A stretch of DNA of 64,000 nucleotides, from contig JAZQGX010000250.1 in the NCBI GenBank assembly GCA_045540275.1, forward strand, positions 7,662 to 71,661. The letters are read 5' to 3'. This DNA comes from RGIG8368 sp045540275 (GTDB taxonomy: Bacteria; Verrucomicrobiota; Kiritimatiellia; RFP12; UBA1067). Position numbers and translations under genes: made by a program. Below are positions 8,460 through 15,813 of the stretch, piece after piece. Below the pieces are notes generated by a model that had not been told where the DNA came from, did not search any database, and worked only from the letters and a program-made list of their open reading frames with translations. Positions within the stretch are counted from its first letter, which is position 1. Each line of letters starts with the position of its first letter.

Positions 8460-9565
8460 GAAAAATCTGTTTGTTACTTTTTGCGCTGTTGAGCGTATTT
8501 TATGCGGATGCGGAGGGGATCAAATCCGTAACGATCAGCGTCGTGCCGGAAAAAATCTATGTCAATCAACGTTTTCGAGTCGAGGCGAGGTTGGAAATTT
8601 TGGGGAATGCCGACCCGGAACACATCCGTATCGCCGGTATGCCGGACGAACACAATGCCGGAGTGTTTATCGGTCAGTGGGAGCTGAAAGATCAGGTGCG
8701 CACCACCGATAACGCCTCGTCGATGAAGCTTACGCGCATATTGCTGTCCGCCGAAGCGGTTGCCACCAATGCGCTAGCGCTCAGCGCCAGGCCCGCGGCA
8801 ATTGTCAGCATGGTATCCTCCTTCGGGTTTTTTTCGAGAAGTTTCACTTTGCGAAAAGCGGCTCCGCCGCTGGAGCTAGAGATATTACCATTGCCGGAGC
8901 CTGCGCCGGAGGGTTTTTCCGGTGCGGTGGGACGCTTCACGCTCACCGGCAGAGTCACCCCGTCGAATGTTTTCACCGGTGAGGTGGTGAAGGTTTCCTT
9001 GATACTTTCCGGCGATGGCGAGGTTAACGGCGTGCAATCGCCGACGCTAGTCAAACCCGATGCCAATCTTTTCAAAATATATGCGCCACGCGAGAAAACT
9101 CGCAGTAACGGTGAAATCAGCGTTGAACAGGAGTGGATACCATTGAATCGACAGGCGAAGACGATAGGTCCGGCGTCAATTATCTGCTTCAATCCGTATG
9201 AAGGGCGTTACCAGACTTTGACCGCAGGTCCATTCGAACTGACCTTCCGCGCCGACTCCGAATTGCAGGCAGGCAAAACTATACAAGTGATAGAGCCGGA
9301 GGTCGAAGCCCCGGTACCGTCTTCAGCGGTTTCTGCGTTGACCGACCGAATCAAACAGCTGGCGCAGGACAATCTTTTTGAGCTGCCCGTTGCGACCCAG
9401 GCTAAAGTTGCGCCTTCGCATCAGGCGCTTTCTCTCCAGCTGATCCCCGCCGGAGCGAAGGTGACATTGATGGAGCGGGCAGGCGAGTGGTGTAGGGTTG
9501 TGCATCTCAATCGTTCGGGATGGGTGCATCTGCCGAAAAGGGGGGCGGCCGATTCAAAAGAATAG
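8456..9565 (+). CDS. BatD-like exported protein with C-terminal SH3-like domain
   Basis: This 369-residue protein starts at an ATG overlapping the upstream stop (ATGA). It has a signal peptide (MRKICLLLFALLSVFYADA), a BatD-type core and a C-terminal SH3b-like domain. The hallmark of the core is PEGFSGAVGRFTLTGRVTPS followed by GEVVKVSLILSGDGEV (about 150-195). The SH3b-like part spans about 325-360 (IPAGAKVTLMERAGEWCRVV...GWVH). SH3b domains usually end BatE, so the pair of genes redistributes Bat domains over two proteins. No membrane anchor follows the core, so it is probably periplasmic. It is likely coexpressed with, and may bind, the upstream fusion protein. Confidence 0.72.
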   Translation: MRKICLLLFALLSVFYADAEGIKSVTISVVPEKIYVNQRFRVEARLEILGNADPEHIRIAGMPDEHNAGVFIGQWELKDQVRTTDNASSMKLTRILLSAEAVATNALALSARPAAIVSMVSSFGFFSRSFTLRKAAPPLELEILPLPEPAPEGFSGAVGRFTLTGRVTPSNVFTGEVVKVSLILSGDGEVNGVQSPTLVKPDANLFKIYAPREKTRSNGEISVEQEWIPLNRQAKTIGPASIICFNPYEGRYQTLTAGPFELTFRADSELQAGKTIQVIEPEVEAPVPSSAVSALTDRIKQLAQDNLFELPVATQAKVAPSHQALSLQLIPAGAKVTLMERAGEWCRVVHLNRSGWVHLPKRGAADSKE

Positions 9566-9634
9566 CCCAACACCATCCTTGCGCATTGCCGACCATTCGA
9601 AAATATTCAAGAGCTTCTATTTCCCCGTTATTTT

Positions 9635-9643
9635 TGCTATAAT
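9635..9643 (+). promoter_or_regulatory. Extended -10 promoter upstream of panD
   Basis: The sequence TGCTATAAT is a consensus extended -10 element (TGn plus TATAAT), 27 bases before the panD ATG. The -35 region 17 bases upstream (TTCTAT at 9615-9620) is weak, which is usual for extended -10 promoters. It separates panD-holA from the Bat genes. The same nine bases occur before the aldolase gene at 62584. Confidence 0.6.
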
Positions 9644-9669
9644 GCGTCGTTTCACATGAGGGATTTAAA

Positions 9670-10029
9670 ATGTTTTGTACATTGCTGAAAGCCAAGCTTC
9701 ACCATCTGCGGGTTACCCAGGCAGACTTGAATTACGAGGGAAGTCTCACCATCGACGAAGATCTTATGGATTCGGTGGGAATTGTCAATTACGAGAAAAT
9801 TCTGGTAGCCAATCTGGAAAACGGCAATCGCCTTGAGACCTATGCCATCCGCGGTCCACGCGGCAGCGGGGTCGCCTGTCTGAACGGAGCGGCTGCTCAT
9901 ATGGGCGGTGTTGGAGATCGTCTGATTGTCATGTGCTGGTGTCAGAAAGACGAAAATGAATGTTCAACCCATCAGCCGAAAGTCGTAAGGCTCGATGCCG
10001 ACAACCGGATAGTCGCCTCGGCTCTTTAA
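9670..10029 (+). CDS. panD: Aspartate 1-decarboxylase proenzyme
   Basis: This pyruvoyl enzyme converts L-aspartate to beta-alanine for pantothenate and coenzyme A synthesis. The 119-residue proenzyme is the usual length. The self-cleavage site is G24-S25 in NYEGSLTID; Ser25 becomes the pyruvoyl group. The N-terminal signature (LLKAKLHHLRVTQADLNYEG) and the conserved GAAAHMGGVGDRLIVM region are present. The C-terminal tail after about residue 100 is Cys/His-bearing and less conserved. GAGGGA precedes the ATG and an extended -10 promoter lies just upstream. The next gene, holA, begins 18 bases later and probably shares the transcript. Confidence 0.95.
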   Translation: MFCTLLKAKLHHLRVTQADLNYEGSLTIDEDLMDSVGIVNYEKILVANLENGNRLETYAIRGPRGSGVACLNGAAAHMGGVGDRLIVMCWCQKDENECSTHQPKVVRLDADNRIVASAL

Positions 10030-10047
10030 CCGATTTCGGAGTGGACG

Positions 10048-11145
10048 ATGACAACGGGCAAAAACCTGTTCCTATTTTGCGGTGACGATCGCTATCTGGT
10101 CGAGGATGGCGCACGGGAATTGGTTCAGCGTCTGGTTCCCGGGCATGAACGCGAGTTCGGACTTGATGTAATAGACGGCAACTGCACTGGATCTGACGAT
10201 GCTTTGAAGGCCGTCCACTCCTGCCGCGAATCGCTCTGCACCGAGAGTTTCTTCGGCGGTAAAAAGACCACTTGGCTGCGAGATGCCGCCTTTCTCGGCG
10301 GAAACAGCCGCGGCGACGGCTCAGCGAAGGAGCGAGCATCCGCCTCGGATGCGATATCGTTTTTGGTCTCATTGGTTAAAAACGGCATACCGGAGGGGCA
10401 TACCCTGATAATCTCCTGCCGTAAAATAAATCGGGCTTCGGCACTATACAAGGCGATCGCCGCCATCGGTGAAGTCAATGATTTCGGCAATGATCTCAAG
10501 CCCAGGGAAAAAGAGCAATTGGCATTCAGCGTATTGGCCAAGTATCTTGACGCGCGCGGCGTTACGATGTCACCGGATGCCAGAGAGTTTTTTTTGCAAC
10601 GGGTCGGTTCGGACTCCGGTACTCTGATCAAGGAGCTTGATAAGCTGGTTCTCTCGGCGCATCCCCGCAGCGAGATTAAAATCGAGGATGTGCAGGAGAT
10701 GACCAGTCTGAGCCGTGAAACGGTGGCGTGGGAGTTTCTCGAGGCGTTCGACAGCAAGGATGTGAAAAAGACGCTTTTGCTGCTTGCCGGCTATGAAGGT
10801 CAGCGGGGCATGGGCATAATGCTAACCTCGATGCTGGAGAAAAACGTCAGAGAGTTGATAGCGGTCAGGTTCGCCATTGACAACCGCTGGATCGTCAACG
10901 GCCAGTGGTCGAAACAGCTTTCGCCGGAGGTGAACGTTCTGCTTGAAAGCTCGCCGATAAATCCTGCAAACTACAACTCGTGGAAATTGAGAAAAATCGC
11001 CGCCTTCGCACAGAAATTCACCGAGGCGGAATTGAGAATCGCCCGTCACGTTCTCAATGAACTGCGGCAGAAGCTGGTGTCCAGTTCTCTTCCCGAGTTT
11101 CATCTGCTACAGTGCGCCATACTGCAAATAATGAAAAAACGCTGA
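10048..11145 (+). CDS. holA: DNA polymerase III subunit delta
   Basis: This 365-residue clamp-loader subunit of the HolA family opens the beta clamp. The N-terminal AAA+-like domain starts with LFLFCGDDRYLVEDGARELV, the characteristic GxDxYLxE entry motif. The middle contains the typical LIKELDKLVL segment followed by a helical linker with VQEMTSLSRETVAWEFLEA. The C-terminal collar domain covers about 240-365. Length is normal (E. coli 343). It ends 3 bases before the stop of the convergent U32 gene, with no room for a terminator between them. Confidence 0.9.
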   Translation: MTTGKNLFLFCGDDRYLVEDGARELVQRLVPGHEREFGLDVIDGNCTGSDDALKAVHSCRESLCTESFFGGKKTTWLRDAAFLGGNSRGDGSAKERASASDAISFLVSLVKNGIPEGHTLIISCRKINRASALYKAIAAIGEVNDFGNDLKPREKEQLAFSVLAKYLDARGVTMSPDAREFFLQRVGSDSGTLIKELDKLVLSAHPRSEIKIEDVQEMTSLSRETVAWEFLEAFDSKDVKKTLLLLAGYEGQRGMGIMLTSMLEKNVRELIAVRFAIDNRWIVNGQWSKQLSPEVNVLLESSPINPANYNSWKLRKIAAFAQKFTEAELRIARHVLNELRQKLVSSSLPEFHLLQCAILQIMKKR

Positions 11146-11148
11146 TGC

Positions 11149-13365
11149 CTAGCTCCAGCTGTAGTCGTACCGCACCGGGATTCCGGCGGGAAAATTCCGC
11201 GACAGGGCGCTTATCGAGCTTGTGACATAGAGATTGCCTATTTTCTGCGTCTGATACTCTTTCGCCCGGGTCGACATCAGCTTCTTCCCGGCGGCAGGCA
11301 TGTGTGTGCACGGCGCGGTTACCGAGAAGAACAGCGGCACATGCTGTTTTGCGATACATTCGCATGGTGCCATCGAAGAGAGCCTGATCTGCCGCTCGAT
11401 TTCCAGCTCCGGGGAAAGCACAATCCGCTTCACTCCAAGATTGCGCCATTGGGCAAGTGCCTCGCTGTTGAAGGCGTAGCAAGTCCAGTCGGCGGTAATC
11501 TCGTGCACGCCAAGCTCTTTCAGCAGCCCGAGAGCGGAAAGATCGCCGGTTTCCCATGCGGTATAGTCTGAATCCAGCAGTTTTTCGATTGCACTCCGGG
11601 CAGAGCCGAGCTGATCGTTTCTGATCCAGAACGGAAGCGCCAATCGTATTCTTTTGTCGAGACGCGTCCATTTCTCCAGCGATTCTTTGATTGCGGCAAA
11701 ATCAAACTCCGTAATGCCCAGTACGATTTCATCGGCATTGTAGAAATCGAAATTTTCCGGAGTTTGGTCAATCCGGAATTTGCATACAATCCGGGGCAAG
11801 TCGGCGGAAACGGCCGTTTCGTCGAAATTTAGCAGAAGGCTGCCGGGGGAGCGGCGGGCAGCGCTGTTCGACCGGTCCATTGCCGACAGCAGCTGCCGGC
11901 GCAGTTCGTTCGCTTTTGAGGCGGGGAAGTAGAGTCTTTCGGGGTCGTTGAGCGAAAGCGAGCCCAGACGCCAGGCGTCGGAACCGGTTCTTGAGAAGGC
12001 TTTTTCCAAAGCTCCGTATGTTTGCCGGTGATCTTTGGCAGGTGCAAGCTCCATCTCGGTCGCAACGGTGACTCCATTGGCGCATGCCGTAGCACCGGCG
12101 GGGGATAAGGTCACTTCTACATCGAATTTCTTTCCCAGCGGCAACTCCGAGGTGCGGAGATTTTTTACCATCAGCTTTCGTTTTACCGATTGCGACGACG
12201 AGCAGAAAACAGTTGAACCGGCGGGAATATGCGGGGCATCGGGGGGAAGCGGAATTTCCACTTCGCTTCCGGCAGCAAGATTTATCCGCGCGTGTCTCTC
12301 GCCGGGACGGCGAAGCTCGCGGATTGAAAAGCCGTATGGGCGTCCGCCATGGGGCAGATCAATCTGAATCCCGTCGAATTTTTCCAGCGGGCGGTTGGTC
12401 TTGAAGCGTAGGACATGCTTGCGAGACGACTGCAGACTGTGTCCGATTTCGGCTCCCCGGTGCCCGATGCTCACCGGGTCGATGATGGTAATCGGCGGAC
12501 GGTTCCGGTCTTGGGCGTAGAGTCGGGTCCAGGGCCGGCTGAAGACGGTCTGCAGGTTCTGAACTGCATCAAACTCCTCATCAGGCGATAGTTTGCCATC
12601 GCGCTTTCTTCGGTAGTAGTCGCATACGCTGGCGACATACAGCGGACTTTTCATGCGACCTTCGATTTTCAGAGAGTCGGCGCCGGAGGCCAGCACTTCG
12701 TCCATGATCGGCGCCAATGCCAGATCGCGCATGGAAAAAGGGTAGGCGCCGTCGAACACCTGTCGGCAGCAGTAGGCGCAGCGGCCGCGATTTCCGCTCC
12801 GGTTGAACTCCATCGCCGAGAAGAGGCAAAGTCCGCTGATGGAGTAGCAGAGTGCGCCGTGGACGAAAATTTCGATTTCCACCCCCGTGGCGCGCCGGAT
12901 ATCGGCAATCTCCTTCAAGGTAAGCTCGCGTGCGAGCACGACCCGAGAAAATCCGAGCCGCTTGAGCATTCTTACCCCTTCGGTGTTGTGGGCGGCAAGT
13001 TGAGTGCTGGCATGCATCTGCAGTTTCGGGAAATTGCGTCTGATTACCGCGGCCAGACCAAGGTCCTGAATGATGACTCCGTCGGGATTGATCTCGTTTA
13101 GCGTCAGCAGCATTTCGGCGATATCCAGCTTCTCCTCCTCGTGGACGAGGGTGTTAAGCGTAATGTAGATTTTTTTTGCCGGCGAGAACGTCGCGGCGTA
13201 GGCGCACAGCGTTTTCAGCTGCTCGAGTGTGACGTTTTGCGCATCGGCACGTGCGGAGAAGCGGGGCAGCCCCAGATAGATGGCGTCCGCTCCGTATTGA
13301 AAGGCTGCAAGCGCAGCTTCGTACGAGCCGGCGGGGGCGAGAATTTCTGGTCGGTGGGTATTCAT
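11149..13365 (-). CDS. U32 family protein, RlhA-like 23S rRNA hydroxylase candidate
   Basis: This 738-residue protein belongs to the peptidase U32/collagenase-like family. Its N-terminal TIM barrel begins RPEILAPAGSYEAALAAFQYG, and the family Cys-bearing region covers about 165-245: GALCYSISGLC, NRGRCAYCCRQVF, and ADSLKIEGRMKSPLYVASV. In long U32 proteins such as E. coli RlhA these Cys residues hold an iron-sulfur cluster, and the enzyme hydroxylates a 23S rRNA cytidine using prephenate-derived chemistry; proteolysis is not its known job. The C-terminal 400 residues correspond to the DUF3656/second-lobe part of long members. One oddity is RGRCAYCCR, where most members read RGxCxQPCR. It is transcribed alone leftward, convergent with holA. 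Confidence 0.85.
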   Translation of the reverse strand: MNTHRPEILAPAGSYEAALAAFQYGADAIYLGLPRFSARADAQNVTLEQLKTLCAYAATFSPAKKIYITLNTLVHEEEKLDIAEMLLTLNEINPDGVIIQDLGLAAVIRRNFPKLQMHASTQLAAHNTEGVRMLKRLGFSRVVLARELTLKEIADIRRATGVEIEIFVHGALCYSISGLCLFSAMEFNRSGNRGRCAYCCRQVFDGAYPFSMRDLALAPIMDEVLASGADSLKIEGRMKSPLYVASVCDYYRRKRDGKLSPDEEFDAVQNLQTVFSRPWTRLYAQDRNRPPITIIDPVSIGHRGAEIGHSLQSSRKHVLRFKTNRPLEKFDGIQIDLPHGGRPYGFSIRELRRPGERHARINLAAGSEVEIPLPPDAPHIPAGSTVFCSSSQSVKRKLMVKNLRTSELPLGKKFDVEVTLSPAGATACANGVTVATEMELAPAKDHRQTYGALEKAFSRTGSDAWRLGSLSLNDPERLYFPASKANELRRQLLSAMDRSNSAARRSPGSLLLNFDETAVSADLPRIVCKFRIDQTPENFDFYNADEIVLGITEFDFAAIKESLEKWTRLDKRIRLALPFWIRNDQLGSARSAIEKLLDSDYTAWETGDLSALGLLKELGVHEITADWTCYAFNSEALAQWRNLGVKRIVLSPELEIERQIRLSSMAPCECIAKQHVPLFFSVTAPCTHMPAAGKKLMSTRAKEYQTQKIGNLYVTSSISALSRNFPAGIPVRYDYSWS

Positions 13366-13505
13366 AATCGTCCAGGCAAGGATATCACAAAGATGTAGGC
13401 GTTGCTAATTATTTTTTGTGAATTTCGAGGATTTTTTAGTCCCATACTCACGGTAAATTTGTTATATTAAACCGTTGTTGTTTATTATATCAAAAGAGGT
13501 CTGTT

Positions 13506-13868
13506 ATGGATCGGCTGACCCTGAAAAATTTGCTGGTTTCATGTATTATCGGCGATCTTCCCCATGAACGGGAAAATCCTCAGAATCTCAGGTTGAATGT
13601 GACGGTTTTTCTGCCGCTCGCCGCCGTGGGGATCAGCGATTCGCTCACTGACACCGTCGACTACGCAATCCTGTCGGAACGGATTTCGCAAACCTTGAAA
13701 GACGCAAAGTGCCGTATGATAGAACGGGCGGCCGAATTGGTGGCGGCATTGTGCCTCGAGTATAAAGCCGTTAAAGGGGTAAGGGTCGAGGTCGAAAAGA
13801 ACGGCGCGATTGAAAATCTCGGAGGCGCCGTGGTTCAAATCGAACGGGGAGAAATTTTTCATGACTAG
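13506..13868 (+). CDS. folB: Dihydroneopterin aldolase (FolB)
   Basis: This 120-residue folate-pathway enzyme converts 7,8-dihydroneopterin to 6-hydroxymethyl-dihydropterin. Family features are the N-terminal LTLKNLLVSCIIGDLPHERENPQNLRLN (residues 4-31; the active-site Glu lies in PHERE), TDTVDYAILSERI, and a C-terminal Lys in VRVEVEKNGAI. Length is typical. AAGAGG lies just before the ATG. The last 8 bases overlap the start of the next gene at 13861, so it heads a tightly coupled cassette. The other folate genes are not adjacent. Confidence 0.9.
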   Translation: MDRLTLKNLLVSCIIGDLPHERENPQNLRLNVTVFLPLAAVGISDSLTDTVDYAILSERISQTLKDAKCRMIERAAELVAALCLEYKAVKGVRVEVEKNGAIENLGGAVVQIERGEIFHD

Positions 13869-15813
13869 AGCATTGATTTTGGCTGCGGGGTACGGTACGC
13901 GTTTGGCGCCGTTCACCAAGGCGGTACCTAAGGCGTTGATCCCGCTCTGGGGCGTTCCTTTGCTGGAGCACGCGTTGCGTCGCCTTGAAAAATGGGGTGT
14001 AACGGAGATTGCGGTGAATGCCCATGCCCATGCACCGCAGATCGAGGATTATGTCAAACGGCGCAAAAGCCGAGCAATGGTCAGGGTGTGCGTGGAGAAG
14101 GATATTCTCGGCACCGGTGGAGCGCTCAAACCGCTGCGCGGTTTTTTCCGCGATGAACCATTCTGGATGCTCAATGTCGATGCGGCCGCATCGGTCGAAC
14201 CGGATGGTATGATCAAAGCCTTTCACGAAAGCGGCGATTTCGCCGCGGTGTGGCTCGATGCCAAGCGCGGACCGCGCACCGTCGAGGCCGACCGGAAAAT
14301 GCGCATTACCCGTTACAAGTCTGACGAGCCGGGGGCGAAAGGAACTTTTACCTTTTGCGGTTTGCACCTGCTTTCCCCCGCCATATTTTCATATTTGGAC
14401 GAATCTCCTTTCTCATCAATCATCTCCGCCTACGAGCGCGCAATGCATGACGGTCTGTTCGCCGTGGGATATTCCGATGACAAGTCGTTCTGGGCGGATT
14501 GTGGAACTCCCGATTCGCTACGCAAGGTGCATGCGCAGATTAAGGCGGCCGCTTTTGCGCACAAGCCCGGAGGGGAGCTGTATCGTGCCGCGTGCGATCG
14601 CATCCCGCTTGCAAAAAGGGGGTATTTCTGCGTGTGCCCTGGGGCGAAGGTACCGGATTCGGTCAAAGGGGAGAACTCCATCGTCATGCCCGGGACGGTG
14701 CTGGAGGAAAAAACCGGAATAACAAATTCCGTGCTCTTCGGTGGAACGTACGGCGGAAAGATTTCCGGAGTTGATGCCGTGGCGGGCAGTTTCTTCACCG
14801 GGCAGAACGAGCCGGAGTCGATTCTCGTTGAAAATTTCGGAAAGAAAAAAACCGGAGTGCAATGTCTGGGTGCAAGAGGCAGCGACCGCACGTTTTGGCG
14901 TCTGTTCAACGGCGGGGAGCGGGTTGTCGGTATCGTTCACAGCGGGGTCAGAATCGAGAACGACCGCTATGCCGGGCATGCTTCGATTTTGCGCGGCATC
15001 GGGGTCCCCGTGCCCGAAATCTTGAGCGAGGACCGGGAAAGACGTGCGCTGCTGATGGAGGACTGCGGAAGCGTCAGCCTGCTCTCGGCGGTCAAATCCC
15101 GTCCCTATGACGCCAGATCATTGTATTTTCCCGTCGTCAAATCCATGGCGTTGATGCATCGGGACGGTCTGAAAGCGGTGCGAGATGCCGGAGCGGAGAC
15201 CGAGCCGGCGTTCGATGCATCGCTCTATCAGTGGGAACGCGAACTTTTTGCGAAACATCTGCTCGACGGACGATATGGCATTGAAGCTATTCCGGCATCC
15301 GCCGAAAAGGAACTTGCGAGTATCGCCTCATCGCTGCTCGACGAGCCGCAGGTTCTGGTGCATCGAGATATGCAGTCCAGCAATGTGCTGTTGCGCGGAC
15401 GTAAACATTACTTCATCGATTTTCAGGGGATGCGCGCCGGAGCTGCGGTCTACGATCTGGCTTCGCTTTTGTACGATCCCTATGTCTCACTTTGTTCCGG
15501 CGACAGGGCGCATCTGGCGGCTGCGTACGCCGCATTTTTCCCCGAACGCAAGGATCTGACGGGAGAAAAACTGCTGCACGGAGCGATTCAGCGGCTTGTT
15601 CAGGCGCTCGGTGCGTTCGGCCGCCTTTCGTCGGTCGGACAGAGTTCTTTCGCCCTGTACATCAGTCCGGCGCTTGAGGAATTGCTGGAGATTGCCGGGA
15701 AATGCAGACTGAAGGGACTTTGCGACTTGTGCGGGGAACTGCTCGACCGCGAGCGGTGGCGTCGCGACCGCTCGCCCATGCCCGAGGACATGAAGAAGGA
15801 GGACGAGGCATGA
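13861..15813 (+). CDS. Fused sugar-1-phosphate nucleotidyltransferase and sugar kinase (MurU-AmgK-like)
   Basis: This 650-residue two-domain protein starts at 13861, where GGGGAG precedes an ATG that opens directly into the nucleotidyltransferase motif (MTRALILAAGYGTRLAPFTK); a longer in-frame extension would overlap folB without a ribosome site. Residues 1-235 are a MurU-type NTP transferase (PKALIPLWGVPLLEHAL, LNVDA, WADCGTPDSL). Residues 255-325 look like a short beta-helix remnant. Residues 330-640 are an APH-type kinase with catalytic loop HRDMQSSN and metal loop FIDFQGMRAGAAVYDLASLL, as in AmgK. In pseudomonads AmgK and MurU act in sequence on recycled N-acetylmuramic acid to give UDP-MurNAc. 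A fused enzyme doing both steps is the leading inference; other NDP-sugars remain possible. Confidence 0.78.
   Translation: MTRALILAAGYGTRLAPFTKAVPKALIPLWGVPLLEHALRRLEKWGVTEIAVNAHAHAPQIEDYVKRRKSRAMVRVCVEKDILGTGGALKPLRGFFRDEPFWMLNVDAAASVEPDGMIKAFHESGDFAAVWLDAKRGPRTVEADRKMRITRYKSDEPGAKGTFTFCGLHLLSPAIFSYLDESPFSSIISAYERAMHDGLFAVGYSDDKSFWADCGTPDSLRKVHAQIKAAAFAHKPGGELYRAACDRIPLAKRGYFCVCPGAKVPDSVKGENSIVMPGTVLEEKTGITNSVLFGGTYGGKISGVDAVAGSFFTGQNEPESILVENFGKKKTGVQCLGARGSDRTFWRLFNGGERVVGIVHSGVRIENDRYAGHASILRGIGVPVPEILSEDRERRALLMEDCGSVSLLSAVKSRPYDARSLYFPVVKSMALMHRDGLKAVRDAGAETEPAFDASLYQWERELFAKHLLDGRYGIEAIPASAEKELASIASSLLDEPQVLVHRDMQSSNVLLRGRKHYFIDFQGMRAGAAVYDLASLLYDPYVSLCSGDRAHLAAAYAAFFPERKDLTGEKLLHGAIQRLVQALGAFGRLSSVGQSSFALYISPALEELLEIAGKCRLKGLCDLCGELLDRERWRRDRSPMPEDMKKEDEA

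Noticed and set aside
15702..15809. N-terminal extension of the 701-residue unknown protein
   Set aside because: It overlaps the preceding gene by 112 bases; the perfect AAGGAGG and ATGA overlap point to 15810.
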